In this document: one piece after another, positions 8,096 to 16,278 of the stretch
Layout: each line of letters begins with the position of its first letter
How positions within the stretch are numbered: the stretch's first letter is position 1
Assembly: GCA_025351425.1 (NCBI GenBank)
Contig: JANXVY010000013.1
Coordinates: 1 to 54,177 of the forward strand
Source of the DNA: Hyphomicrobium sp.
GTDB taxonomy: Bacteria; Pseudomonadota; Alphaproteobacteria; Rhizobiales; Hyphomicrobiaceae
DNA: 54,177 nt
Direction: 5' to 3'
Notes under the pieces: generated by a model
What the model was told of the DNA's origin: nothing
The model's database searches: none
The model's input: only the letters and a program-made list of their open reading frames with translations
Made by a program: the position numbers and the translations under genes

Positions 8096-9160
8096 TCAGG
8101 CCACCTGCTTCGCCATCACCAGCACGTCACCAGCACGTTCTATGACCCCTGCAGAAAGCAAAGCTGCCACCGCAATATGGGTAGAAGTCGGGCTCGATCC
8201 GATGAGTGCTGCCAAGCCTCTCACGTTGCTCGGCACTTGTTTCCGTTCCTGCAGATTGATGACCACGGCCTCAGCCGCCTTAACCCGCGAAGGGCCTGCA
8301 TTGGCGAGCGTTCCAAGCGCCGGAACAAGCGTCGCGTTAACCTGTTCGGCCGGCGCGGTGAGCTGGGATTGTCCAGGGTGTTCTGGAAGAGCGACTTGGG
8401 TGTGCGACGACACTGTTCCGGGACGTGCGCCGAAGGCGACGAGAGCCGCCCCAAGTAGGTTCGCCCCAACGGAAAGCAGACCTGCAGCGACCAAGTCCAG
8501 CACTACGGGATCGATCCCGAGCCTTGAGGCGAGAGGGTGAGCCGAACGAACTGAGCTACCGAGCTGCGCAGTGACTTGTGCCAAGTGGTTGCGTGACTCG
8601 GTGACCTCAGTTCCCAGAGCAGTGCTCTGACTCTCCAACAACAGTCGGCACTCAGTCTTGCAGCTCGGCAGGGTCACGGTATTGGCGGCATCGGTGCGCT
8701 GGGCTGCTTGGGTTTGGAGGGCTCGATCGAGCCGGCGTTCTGCACGATGGCGAGCATCGTTGCTGCCGTTGATGGTGTTCGTTTGGGCGTCCCGTAGCAT
8801 GACGACGCGGTCCATCTGGGATATGAGCCCGAAGCCTTCGCCGCAGATCAGAGCGACGGCGATGACGATACCGAGACCGAGACCGGCACGAGGGAGCACA
8901 ACCGCACCGGCAATGAGACCTGCAGCAAGAGCGAGCGGCAGAGCCGCGTCCGACCCATGAAGGTTCTGAGCTGAGACAATTGAGAAAGTTGAGGCTGCAA
9001 CGATGCCAGCGCCGATGAGTGAAGCGAACAGACGTGAGAAAATGGTCGAAGGTGAGCCGGCCAAGTCTCTGACGGGACTCGTGTCAAAGATTTTCGTGGT
9101 GCGGGAGGGAGAATATACGTGTTGCTTGCACGCCAGCGGCGTGCTGATAGCGTCGGTCAT
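8096..9160 (-). CDS. Membrane protein with winged-helix-like C-terminus (island gene)
   Basis: A 354-aa protein of unknown function. Three hydrophobic segments lie at about residues 46-64, 74-90 and 93-112 and a fourth at about 219-244. Between them is a charged helical region of roughly 90 residues with a close cysteine pair (C167 and C171, in PSCKTECRLL). Residues about 305-350 (VRGLAALIGSSPTSTHIAVA, LLSAGVIERAGD) look like a winged helix of the kind found in transcription regulators and replication initiators. A membrane-anchored DNA-binding protein is therefore possible. AGGA precedes the ATG at 9160 by about nine bases, and a strong terminator follows the gene. No close named family recognised; a sensor or a segregation/exclusion factor of the island are guesses. 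Confidence 0.7.
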   Translation of the reverse strand: MTDAISTPLACKQHVYSPSRTTKIFDTSPVRDLAGSPSTIFSRLFASLIGAGIVAASTFSIVSAQNLHGSDAALPLALAAGLIAGAVVLPRAGLGLGIVIAVALICGEGFGLISQMDRVVMLRDAQTNTINGSNDARHRAERRLDRALQTQAAQRTDAANTVTLPSCKTECRLLLESQSTALGTEVTESRNHLAQVTAQLGSSVRSAHPLASRLGIDPVVLDLVAAGLLSVGANLLGAALVAFGARPGTVSSHTQVALPEHPGQSQLTAPAEQVNATLVPALGTLANAGPSRVKAAEAVVINLQERKQVPSNVRGLAALIGSSPTSTHIAVAALLSAGVIERAGDVLVMAKQVA

Positions 9161-9453
9161 GGGACTGTTCCTATTTGTTCTAGGTTCGGTTCAAGAGGGC
9201 TCGTTGACCTGCCAGGGTCTTCGGGCCTTCGCTCGTTTCGAGCGCTGCAATTGTATCACGGTATTAGTTAAGACACAACCTGCACTGCCGTCTGCAGGCT
9301 GTTGTGTCAGCTCCGCAATATGTCCGGAAGGCCGGGTTCGTGAAGGGTTAAGTCGCAAACAATAGGCTGTGGACGTCGCGTCATGCGTCGTTGCCACGAA
9401 TCGCGAGCGCGTTTAGCCCCACTCCTAGAAAAAGATGCCCTGGGAGAGATTGC

Positions 9454-9807
9454 ATGAGATTTGCGGTTTTGGCTGTGGCCCCGTTGATTGGGCTCACTGC
9501 TTGTGCGACTGCACCGGGCTTAACCACGTCAAGCGTGGGTCCCACGGCGATACAGCCGAACATGACACGCCAGCAAGTTGTCGAGGCTATGGGGCAACCT
9601 ACCGGCTTTTCATCGGCGCCGGGGGGCATTGAGTGTCTGACGTTCGATATGAGGCAAACCCCGTTAGCAGTGTCTCCAATGACCGTTCAACAGTTCGTAG
9701 TTCTGAAAGACGGCAAAGTCATTCGTTCGGAAAAAACGGCTCCGTTGCAGGCGTGGACCGGACAACACAGTATGAGTGGTGGCAGCGGATTTTCTTGCTC
9801 CGCTTAG
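9454..9807 (+). CDS. Small outer-membrane lipoprotein, SmpA/OmlA-like
   Basis: A 117-aa lipoprotein: MRFAVLAVAPLIGLTACATA is a signal peptide with lipobox LTAC, so the cysteine should be lipidated. The mature part has NMTRQQVVEAMGQPTGF, which resembles the start of SmpA/BamE-like domains (helix-helix-strand with the M-G-x-P turn), followed by FVVLKDGKVIRSE. I chose ATG 9454 rather than an in-frame start at 9391 because GGGAGAG lies just before it and the signal peptide begins there. It is the only plus-strand gene in this part of the island, divergent from the membrane protein gene. Its role is unknown; surface exclusion or envelope modification would suit a mobile element. Confidence 0.75.
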   Translation: MRFAVLAVAPLIGLTACATAPGLTTSSVGPTAIQPNMTRQQVVEAMGQPTGFSSAPGGIECLTFDMRQTPLAVSPMTVQQFVVLKDGKVIRSEKTAPLQAWTGQHSMSGGSGFSCSA

Positions 9808-9889
9808 CTGCAGTCGTTACCCGGCAGGCAGTAGCGTATCAGGCCGCTTACCACCAGCTGGTCTGCAAAAACGCCGTGTGCGGCCAACG

Positions 9890-10342
9890 TCAGGGGTTTC
9901 TGTAGCTGTCTCGCAGGGTTTTGTGGCGTGCTTGGTGCGCTGGACTGAAAAACGCCCGGTATTCTGACGATTGCTCATATAGCACTTCGGCATCGAGCCA
10001 AAAGAGGACCCTCACCGGGTCGTCTGCAACTGGGTCGGTATTCGCCGGATCGCGGCGGCACTCTGCAAGGTGAGCCAGACCAGGGCCCTTCACCCACTTG
10101 AGGCGGATGCGCCGGACTGCAGGGCTGCACGCTTTCACCGTGAAGGCGATGTGCTCAAGTTCTTGTCGGGTTACTGGGCGGCCGATCGCGTTCTCGATGT
10201 AGTGGGTCTCGGCAACGGTCTGGTCGTGGACGGCCTTGGTGTAGAACGGTCGGCAGTGAAGGTACTCAAAGGCTGCTTCTGGGGACATGGGGCGTACTCG
10301 GTTGAACTGTTGAAGGCTGTTCGTTCTTGTCTGCGTCCCCAC
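9890..10342 (-). CDS. Hypothetical protein (island)
   Basis: A 150-aa product from a GTG at 10342, or 132 aa from ATG at 10288 (MSPEAAFEYLHCRPFYTKAV). Neither start has a convincing ribosome-binding site; the GTG start sits next to a hairpin. The protein is soluble, with an acidic and aromatic C-terminal half (VRVLFWLDAEVLYEQSSEYR). No family recognised. It follows the terminase-like and 55-aa genes in the same orientation and may be the last gene of that leftward unit, although the hairpin at 10342-10363 separates them. Confidence 0.5.
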   Translation of the reverse strand: MGTQTRTNSLQQFNRVRPMSPEAAFEYLHCRPFYTKAVHDQTVAETHYIENAIGRPVTRQELEHIAFTVKACSPAVRRIRLKWVKGPGLAHLAECRRDPANTDPVADDPVRVLFWLDAEVLYEQSSEYRAFFSPAHQARHKTLRDSYRNP

Positions 10343-10366
10343 GCAAAGCGCCTTTCGGCGCTTTCC
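10342..10366. terminator. Strong hairpin between island genes
   Basis: AAAGCGCC and GGCGCTTT form an 8-bp stem with loop TTTC, bounded on the plus strand by CCTTGTTGTG. It stands between the 55-aa gene and the next leftward gene. The T-rich side is on the plus strand, so it is a better plus-strand terminator, but there is no plus-strand gene before it; its role on the minus strand may be partial termination. Confidence 0.4.
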
Positions 10367-10375
10367 TTGTTGTGT

Positions 10376-10543
10376 TCAGTGCATGGTGCTGAGCCCTTCT
10401 GTTTCGACGGCACTGCGGTGAGCTTCGGTTGCTGCGGTGAGCGCATTAAGTCGATCCGCGATGCGTTGGAGCATCGCTCTGCGCCACTTGGCGGGGCTGA
10501 GGTCAAAATCGGGGAAATCGGCGAACGTGAGGGCGGGTCTCAT
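10376..10543 (-). CDS. Small 55-aa protein, translationally coupled
   Basis: A 55-codon gene starting at ATG 10543, overlapping the TGA of the 325-aa upstream gene as ATGA. This overlap is the main evidence that it is real. The product (MRPALTFADFPDFDLSPAKW, then RRAMLQRIADRLNALTAAT) is probably one or two amphipathic helices without a membrane segment. No family recognised. It is likely made at a fixed ratio to the terminase-like protein and may be its partner. Confidence 0.55.
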   Translation of the reverse strand: MRPALTFADFPDFDLSPAKWRRAMLQRIADRLNALTAATEAHRSAVETEGLSTMH

Positions 10544-11517
10544 GGCTTGGTGTCCTTTGGCTTGCGCTTGGTTTTCGATGTGCGGGTCGGTTCGACTTGT
10601 GCAGTGTGTGCTGGGGGAATTGTTGCGTGTGCCGCACGCCAACGAGCCCTGATCCTCGAAAGTAAGCCGAGTGCTTCGGGAAGCTGATCGTCCTGCATGA
10701 GGTCTTGAAGCTCCTCCGTCTCCGCTGGCATCAGGTGCTGCAGCTCGACTTGGGACAGGTCTGCACCGTCGGGGCGAACGTCACTGAGCGCTGGGCCTTT
10801 GGGATATCCCACGCTTGAGACAATCTGCTCGTGAGCTGAATGTCGCCTTTGGCGCGAGGCTTCTTTCTCGGCTGCACGTTGCCGGGCCATGATGGTGCGC
10901 TTGCGCTCCTTCTGCAGCTCGTGCCGAGCGGCGGTGTTGTCTTCGTGCACAAGGTGCGTCTTGCGGAGGATGCCTTGACTTGCGGCACGCTTGGCTTCCG
11001 ACGCGGACCGCAGCGAGTTCGCATAGGCGAGGCCCACCTTGAGGTCGATGGTCCTGTCTGCATCGAGATGAGCGATAACGGTGCGGGCCTGCTGGTCGTA
11101 GAAGTCGGCTGCTTGATCCATTGCCGTCGCCATCGCGGTCGTGTTCAGGGGTCGATCCAGCATCCAATAGATAATATCGGCCGGCTGCAGGTTCAGCGCT
11201 TGAGCTACCCTGTCGAAGGACGATCCGAGAGCGACTTGGGTTACGATGTACCGGCAGGCAACACTGCAGCGCTGATCGGGGTCGGTGACGTTGACCAGCT
11301 CTGCAGCAAGGGCCTTCGGGATCGGCAAGGGTGTGACGACGTTCGGCAGTTCAAAGCTCAAGGCGAGGCCGCGCCGCGCTTCATGGTAGTCGGGTTTAGG
11401 GAATTTCGAGTTGCCCACTCCCGATGCGGGGTGGGGTGGCTTCACGGCCTGGTTCTCGGTCGTGTTAGGGCGGCGAATTTTATGGATGCCGAACGTGGGT
11501 TTGGTTTGGCGAGACAT
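10540..11517 (-). CDS. Terminase small subunit-like DNA-binding protein (island)
   Basis: A 325-aa hydrophilic protein. Residues about 75-175 resemble the helix-turn-helix and helical core of phage small terminase subunits: ACRYIVTQVALGSSFDRVAQ, LNLQPADIIYWMLDRPLNTT, then a run of helices with YANSLRSASEAKRAA. A basic, coiled stretch follows (residues about 195-225, RKTHLVHEDNTAARHELQKE and beyond), then an acidic region and a Lys/Arg tail. If this reading is right it would recognise element DNA for packaging into a helper phage particle, as in phage satellites. The similarity is weak and a general regulator is possible. There is no clear ribosome-binding site before ATG 11517. It heads a unit with the coupled 55-aa gene. 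Confidence 0.55.
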   Translation of the reverse strand: MSRQTKPTFGIHKIRRPNTTENQAVKPPHPASGVGNSKFPKPDYHEARRGLALSFELPNVVTPLPIPKALAAELVNVTDPDQRCSVACRYIVTQVALGSSFDRVAQALNLQPADIIYWMLDRPLNTTAMATAMDQAADFYDQQARTVIAHLDADRTIDLKVGLAYANSLRSASEAKRAASQGILRKTHLVHEDNTAARHELQKERKRTIMARQRAAEKEASRQRRHSAHEQIVSSVGYPKGPALSDVRPDGADLSQVELQHLMPAETEELQDLMQDDQLPEALGLLSRIRARWRAAHATIPPAHTAQVEPTRTSKTKRKPKDTKP

Positions 11518-11560
11518 GGGGGGCTTTCTGGTGAGGAAGGGTGGGGGAGAGGGTTAGGGG

Positions 11561-11725
11561 CTAAACGGCTGCATCGACTCCGATCGAGTGTCGCGGCGTG
11601 GGGGTGTTGCCCCTCGACCAGCCTTCGATCCGCAGGAAGGCGTTAGCGCTGGGGATTGCGCCGTTCGGCGAGCCTTTGGTCGGGGAGGTGTCGCGCTGGG
11701 CTGCAGTTGATGCGAAGCGGGTCAT
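11561..11725 (-). CDS. Possible small protein of 54 aa
   Basis: ATG at 11725 to TAG at 11561, product beginning MTRFASTAAQRDTSPTKGSP and ending with a segment AFLRIEGWSRG. It ends 43 bases before the terminase-like gene and has the same orientation. The ribosome-binding site is weak (GGA about 13 bases upstream). No family known. It could be a small phage-type gene or a chance frame. Confidence 0.3.
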   Translation of the reverse strand: MTRFASTAAQRDTSPTKGSPNGAIPSANAFLRIEGWSRGNTPTPRHSIGVDAAV

Positions 11726-12033
11726 CGTTTCGTTTCCAATCTGAGGGTTTTCACGTTAGAAGTTTCGTGTTCGTCGAGACTGCGGCGGGGGCTTCTGCGG
11801 AAAGGCAAATCTAGGGGGCAGCTTTTGTATCTTGTGTGTGCAAGTAGCCGGTATTTAGCAGCTCGTTTCTGTGTTGACAGTTTTTCTATGTATATTAATT
11901 CCTTCGTTTACTGCACGTGCGCGCGAATATCTGCCGTCTTTGCCGTTGGCTTTGCCCGTGAAAACCCCTTTGTTTATCGGCTTAACTACTAAAACGGCAG
12001 AAAGGGCATTATATATAGAGAGAGTAATAGAGA

Positions 12034-12083
12034 GGGGTACCCCCTAGGCTAGGGTACCCGTCGGTTAGCTAGGGGGGTACCCC
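12034..12083. repeat. Three GGGTACCC palindromes
   Basis: GGGGTACCCC at 12034-12043, GGGTACCC at 12052-12059 and GGGGTACCCC at 12074-12083, separated by CTAG-containing spacers (TAGGCTA, TTAGCTAG). Centre-to-centre distances are about 17 and 23 bases. They look like a cluster of binding sites for one dimeric protein, and the same GGGTAC core returns near the integrase at 17621-17648. Confidence 0.7.
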
Positions 12084-12140
12084 TGTATACGTGCGAATGC
12101 GCGGGGCATGCCTGTTCTGCCGTTTCCGCCGTCCGCGCGA

Positions 12141-14831
12141 TCACTGCCGTATCTCTATGCCGTTATTTTCGATTGGTTTCGCCGCTGCATTCGGCCGCTT
12201 AATCGGAGTTATTATCGCGCTCTTTTTTGCGGCGTCGTCGTCCTCAATATCCGCGTCGTCATCCCAATCGCACGGGAGCTTCGTGGCTTGCTTGAATGCA
12301 GCCCGCGCGACGTCCAGTTTCGGCAGGCGCACGAACCGCACGTTGTCGATCTTCTTTTCGGTGCCACCGATCAAGTCCAGCATGGCGCGTGTCACATCGC
12401 GACTTTCGATTTGCCGCTTCGTGTATTCCGACGCGGCCTCGGCTATCAGGCGCGAGTAGTCTCGGCCCACGTCGACCGGTCCCGACCGCCACCCTGCAGC
12501 CCCGTTGCCTTTGCTGTTCATCAGCCTGAGCGGGATCGGCGCTTTGTTTGACCCCTGGCCGCCGATGATTTGACCGTCGTCAAGAGCGTTGCGGAGGAAA
12601 CCTTCGAGCGTCCGGTTTGCCGACAACGACTTCTGTTGCGCCAAAGCCTTCGTCTGCGGCACCGTGCGGCGATCGAAGCTCTTCAGGTTCATCCGCTCCA
12701 GCCCGTAGGCCAGCGCCGCAATGACCGCCGGGTTTTTTATCGCCGCATTGAGTTCTCGCCAGTACTGCGTGTCCCCTAAGTACGTGTCGGGCACGTCGGT
12801 TACGGCGAAGCGCCGATCTGTCTTGCTTGCGGGCACCGCCCACGCCGAATTGGTCGTGAGGATCAACATCAACGGGTTGGGGATCTGAAAAGCGTCGCGG
12901 CCTTTCTGCTCGATCGATAGAGTCTCCTCGGAAATGAGACTGAATAAGGGACCGCGCTGGGATCGGTCAGCCGCAAATGTCGCTTCGTCCGCACACAAGA
13001 CCACAACGTCTTTCATGTGCGCATTGAAGTTGCCGATGATCTGGCTTGTCTTTGATGTGCTGAAAATGCAGGGCGCGAATAGCGCACCCATTAGTTTAAC
13101 GAATGAGCCTTTGCCAGTCCCTTCTTCGTCGCTTCGAAGGACAACGGCGACCTCGGTGTGTTCGCCGGGATGCTGCCACTTCCATGCGATCAGCTTCATC
13201 AAGTATGCCGAGAACGCAGGTTCATTGCCGCCGAGATGTTTTATGAATTGGGCTATTGTATTCAGCCCTTCGATCACTGCGGGGTCATTCGAGTGGCTGG
13301 ACTTGACGCTGAACCCCTCAAACAGGTTGATCGCCAATTTGCCACTCAAGGCGCGGACGATATCGCCGTAACCGGAATTGAAGTCGACCGTCATTTGTTG
13401 GTAGCTGCGCTGCTTTTTGAATATCTGGTCGGCGTTCGCTCGACCCTCGATCTTCACCAAAGACTTTTCGTTGAGCACCCGGCGGTGCTCAACGTCGATA
13501 ACCTTGAGTTCGCCGCCGGATGTCGAGAACACGCGGTAGTCTTCGTCGGGGGCGAGCTGGTTGGCTTGAGCTGCATGGGCTGCCTTCCCCCAACCGTTTG
13601 CGGTACCTGGTGCTGTGGGAGGAGTGGCCGGCTGTTTGATCGACGTCGCGGTCGCGGTCGCGGAAACCCCTGCCACCGGCGCAGATGTTGTTGTGAGGGC
13701 AGTCACCATGGCCGCTGCGGTCGGCTCGCGGTTCACCGGCGATGCCGTTTCTACTCGCCATTGCGGACACCCGATACAAGCCTTCCGGTCGAGTCCGACA
13801 TACTCGCGCAGCTTCTGGCAGGTGACCGGCGCCTGGCCCGTCTTGGCGCGGTTCTTGACCGCCTCGTCGTACTTGCCCTGCGTAAACGCGCTGTCGTATC
13901 GGGGGTGGGCCTTGGATATATCCTGGGCAACCGTCTCGCCGTCCTCGACGTAAGCGCACAGCTGCACGACCGAGCGCCACGCGTCGTAGGTGTCGTTGTT
14001 GGCCGCGATCGTTTTGTACTTCTGCAGTGCTGCGCAAGCCGTAAGCATCGGCGCTGGATCTTTGAGGTCGAGGTTGCCGCCAAGCGAGTTCGTGTTCTTC
14101 GGCCTGGCCAACTTCGGCGTAGCCGCTGCCGGCATATGGAGATCGAGCGCCGCAGTGAAGTCATCGAACGCGACGGCTTCCTCTACCCGCGAATACACCG
14201 TGCTGATGCTAAACGGCTTCCGCCCCTGCTTATGGTGGATCGACGGGACCGCGCGAAGGACGCCAGCCAGATTTGCAACGCTGCTGATATCAACCGCAAC
14301 CTTGCCGAAGTGCAGCTTGAGGAACTTCTCAAAGCGCTTGGCTTCCGCCTGCCACTGCAGCGCGGGAACGTCTTGATCGAGAGCCCAATAGCAATGGTAT
14401 CCAGCCGCCGTTTCGACGACGTGTGTTGGGTAGGGGAAGCTGGTCGCATCGAGTGCGGCAGTGAAAGCGTCCCAGGCTTCCGCCTTGGTGTCGAATTTGT
14501 TGGAGTCGAGTTTGCCCGTGCCCTCATTCGTGTCGATATCGAACACAAAGCACCTGGAGAAGGCTGCGAGGCTACCGGCCCTGCCCTTCGTCGTGCCCGC
14601 CTCGTCGTCGAAGCTCAGAACAGCATGGAAACGGTTCGTGAGCTTCTTGGCCGCTGAGTCCTTGAGGTGCGCGAGCCGTTCTTGCCATGTGTCGAAGAAA
14701 CTCGTTCGGGTCCAACCGCCGTTATCCATCCTGTTGCAGACACCGAGCAGACCTTGGCGGGGCGAGATCGCCTGATAAAAATCCTCATCTGTGCAGGGAC
14801 CGAAGTAGGGGTCGCACACCAAGCCGTTCAT
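12141..14831 (-). CDS. Primase-helicase (archaeo-eukaryotic-type primase + SF3/DUF5906 helicase)
   Basis: An 896-aa replication protein of the kind found in P4-like satellites and integrated plasmids. The N-terminal part has the DxD of an archaeo-eukaryotic primase (CFVFDIDTN, about residues 95-102), THVVETAAGYHCYWALD and a DISSVANLAGVLRAVPSIHH segment. A middle region carries C-x2-C (ACIGCPQW). The C-terminal part is a superfamily 3/D5-like helicase: Walker A SDEEGTGKGSF at about 567-577, Walker B VVVLCADEATF, sensor LTTN. It would prime and unwind element DNA. I chose ATG 14831 because a perfect AAGGAGGT lies nine bases before it; an in-frame ATG at 14924 with AGGAAG would give 927 aa. The C-terminal tail is acidic (DWDDDADIEDDD). 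Confidence 0.87.
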   Translation of the reverse strand: MNGLVCDPYFGPCTDEDFYQAISPRQGLLGVCNRMDNGGWTRTSFFDTWQERLAHLKDSAAKKLTNRFHAVLSFDDEAGTTKGRAGSLAAFSRCFVFDIDTNEGTGKLDSNKFDTKAEAWDAFTAALDATSFPYPTHVVETAAGYHCYWALDQDVPALQWQAEAKRFEKFLKLHFGKVAVDISSVANLAGVLRAVPSIHHKQGRKPFSISTVYSRVEEAVAFDDFTAALDLHMPAAATPKLARPKNTNSLGGNLDLKDPAPMLTACAALQKYKTIAANNDTYDAWRSVVQLCAYVEDGETVAQDISKAHPRYDSAFTQGKYDEAVKNRAKTGQAPVTCQKLREYVGLDRKACIGCPQWRVETASPVNREPTAAAMVTALTTTSAPVAGVSATATATSIKQPATPPTAPGTANGWGKAAHAAQANQLAPDEDYRVFSTSGGELKVIDVEHRRVLNEKSLVKIEGRANADQIFKKQRSYQQMTVDFNSGYGDIVRALSGKLAINLFEGFSVKSSHSNDPAVIEGLNTIAQFIKHLGGNEPAFSAYLMKLIAWKWQHPGEHTEVAVVLRSDEEGTGKGSFVKLMGALFAPCIFSTSKTSQIIGNFNAHMKDVVVLCADEATFAADRSQRGPLFSLISEETLSIEQKGRDAFQIPNPLMLILTTNSAWAVPASKTDRRFAVTDVPDTYLGDTQYWRELNAAIKNPAVIAALAYGLERMNLKSFDRRTVPQTKALAQQKSLSANRTLEGFLRNALDDGQIIGGQGSNKAPIPLRLMNSKGNGAAGWRSGPVDVGRDYSRLIAEAASEYTKRQIESRDVTRAMLDLIGGTEKKIDNVRFVRLPKLDVARAAFKQATKLPCDWDDDADIEDDDAAKKSAIITPIKRPNAAAKPIENNGIEIRQ

Positions 14832-15085
14832 ATCTGAACGACCTCCTTCGTGTTGTGGATGCACCGTTATATTAGTTAACGATGAAATAGATTGCGCCGA
14901 AGCGGTTTTTGCTGTAAGTTCCATAGTGTTGGTACTTCCTAAAAATGGGCTCGCGGCCCGTTGAACTCGGTTTCGAATTTTTGAGAGCCAGCTCCGCTGC
15001 TACGGGGCTGGCTTTCCTTGTTTCTAGGCACATGCAATTATTCGGGTGCCGCCCATCGTGTTCCTAGGTACAAGCAACCTAGAGG

Positions 15086-15310
15086 TCAGGCTGCCTCGCG
15101 TTGCCGCCCAGCTCCGGACATCCTGGGGTTCTCAGCCATCCAGGCCAGCAGTTCATCCCTGAACACAAACATCGCGGCATCACCGCCGATGCGGCGAATG
15201 GTCAGCCCTCCTGCAGACGCCACCCGGTACATGAACGTTTGCCGACTTTTGTACCCTGCCAGCTTCACGGCCTGGGGAATCGTCACGATTTGAAACTCAC
15301 GCTCTATCAT
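15086..15310 (-). CDS. AlpA-like helix-turn-helix regulator / excisionase
   Basis: A 74-aa protein with a winged-helix MerR/AlpA-type reading head: FQIVTIPQAVKLAGYKSRQT, then FMYRVASAGGLTIRRIGGDA and an ELLAWM helix. Such proteins activate integrase or bend DNA for excision. AGGAG lies seven bases before the ATG at 15310, a strong site. It is upstream of the primase-helicase gene in the same orientation, about 250 bases away, and may control it. A second AlpA-like gene is at 15909. Confidence 0.75.
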   Translation of the reverse strand: MIEREFQIVTIPQAVKLAGYKSRQTFMYRVASAGGLTIRRIGGDAAMFVFRDELLAWMAENPRMSGAGRQREAA

Positions 15311-15706
15311 ATGTCGCTCCTGTATCTTAGGCGTGCCTATGGACACGCTTCGGCGCCCACCCGACCGCAATCACTGCGGCCTAAACGAAGTGTAAACCAT
15401 TTATGTTAACGCCCGGAGATCGCTTGATGTACCTAGGTATTTCTTACTCAAGGCCCGGCCAATTCACCCGCAGCCCCTTGACATGAACCTAGTTCACGTA
15501 TACCTATACAACCATCGCGCATACGCATCCCCAGCGTTCTCCTGGTTGCCGCGCGATAAGCCCACCCCGTTCTGTTTCGGCACCCTCTCTTAGCCCCGTC
15601 CCCCACGCCGCTTAGAAAGCCGAAAGCAGAACGGGGTCCGGCGTTGGCCCCTCAAGTTGTAGATCCAGGGTAAACCAGGTCGACGTGGTTCGGCCGGTTC
15701 TGTCTC

Positions 15707-15840
15707 TGCAGGACCACTTCTAGGGCCGTAAACAGCGCCGCTGACGGCGTTCACTAGCCCGGAGCTGGTCTGGTATTGCAGAACCCTCTAGGATCGCCGC
15801 TGACGGCGTTCGACGTGCCCGGCCTCACTCCGATACTGCG
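15707..15840. repeat. Tandem ~60-70-bp repeats, iteron-like
   Basis: CGCCGCTGACGGCGTTC occurs at 15736-15752 and 15795-15811, each containing the hairpin CGCCG-CTGA-CGGCG. Around it other blocks repeat in the same order: TGCAG (15707, 15777), TCTAGG (15719, 15787), GCCCGG (15757, 15817), and a third unit seems to begin at ACTGCGGAC near 15835. The unit length is 59-70 bases. Confidence 0.65.
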
Positions 15841-15841
15841 G

Positions 15842-15886
15842 ACAAAGAAAAGCCCCGCCAGCGACGCTGCGGAGCTCCGGGCAATG
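15842..15886 (-). terminator. Terminator of the second AlpA-like gene
   Basis: On the minus strand a GC-rich stem (CCGCAGCG pairing with CGCTGGCGG, one bulge, within outer GCCC/GGGC) is followed by TTTTCTTT (about 15853-15844), some 25-65 bases after the stop at 15909. Confidence 0.6.
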
Positions 15887-15908
15887 GGTGCTCGTCTGGG
15901 GTGCGGGC

Positions 15909-16253
15909 TCAGCCCACTCTACGCGTCCGGTCCTTCGACGCCAACCAGTCGTTGATTTCGCCTGCAGGCCAGCCCGTCACCCGCGTCGATATTGCGTGCG
16001 GCCGTGGGAATTTACCTGAGCCGATCCAGACGTACAGCGTGCGCCGCGAGATACCGATCGTCGCCATAACCTCTTTGGGCCGCATGAGCCGCGACCGACC
16101 CGGCTCAAGATCAGCGCCTGTCGTCCACCCGGCCAGATACGACTCGGCTTCGTGCGGGACCGCAACCGTCGACAGCAGCGCGTCGAACTCGGCTTCACCC
16201 ATCGCGTCTATGTCGTCCACAGCAACGGCCCTCGATCTGAGCGAATCAGTCAT
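15909..16253 (-). CDS. AlpA-family phage-type regulator
   Basis: A 114-aa protein. The last 60 residues are an AlpA domain: MRPKEVMATIGISRRTLYVW, IGSGKFPRPHAISTRVTGWP, then EINDWLASKDR. This is the DNA-binding fold of P4 AlpA, which activates the integrase for excision. An acidic N-terminal half of about 55 residues (DDIDAMGEAEFDALLSTV) is not typical. It lies 25 bases downstream of the integrase gene in the same direction, and a terminator follows. Confidence 0.82.
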   Translation of the reverse strand: MTDSLRSRAVAVDDIDAMGEAEFDALLSTVAVPHEAESYLAGWTTGADLEPGRSRLMRPKEVMATIGISRRTLYVWIGSGKFPRPHAISTRVTGWPAGEINDWLASKDRTRRVG

Positions 16254-16278
16254 CTGACGTATACCACAGTTCCGACGC

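Larger units (their letters stand above)
11518..12140. other. Control region between primase-helicase and terminase-like genes
   Basis: About 620 bases. The right part (11850-12090) is AT-rich against a GC-rich background and contains TATATATAGAGAG and three GGGTACCC-type palindromes (separate entry). The left part has a possible 54-codon frame at 11561-11725. The promoter for the leftward terminase-like gene is expected here. Confidence 0.6.
15311..15908. other. Non-coding region with tandem repeats, candidate element origin
   Basis: About 600 bases without a gene. It holds the promoter and strong ribosome-binding site of the AlpA-like gene at its left edge, an AT-rich part around 15385-15530, the ~60-bp tandem repeats at 15707-15840 and the terminator of the second AlpA-like gene at 15842-15886. 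Its position beside a primase-helicase gene makes it the best candidate for the replication origin of the element; no replication data exist here. Confidence 0.5.

Noticed and set aside
13158-14657. Long plus-strand open frame (499 codons) opposite the primase-helicase gene
   Set aside because: It is fully antisense to a gene with clear primase and helicase motifs; its translation is Arg/Val/Gly-rich without recognisable domains, as expected for the shadow frame of GC-rich DNA.
15005-15035. Hairpin AGCCAGC...GCTGGCT with a T-rich plus-strand side as a terminator
   Set aside because: No plus-strand gene precedes it and the minus-strand side lacks a T-run, so a terminator function for the neighbouring leftward gene is not supported.
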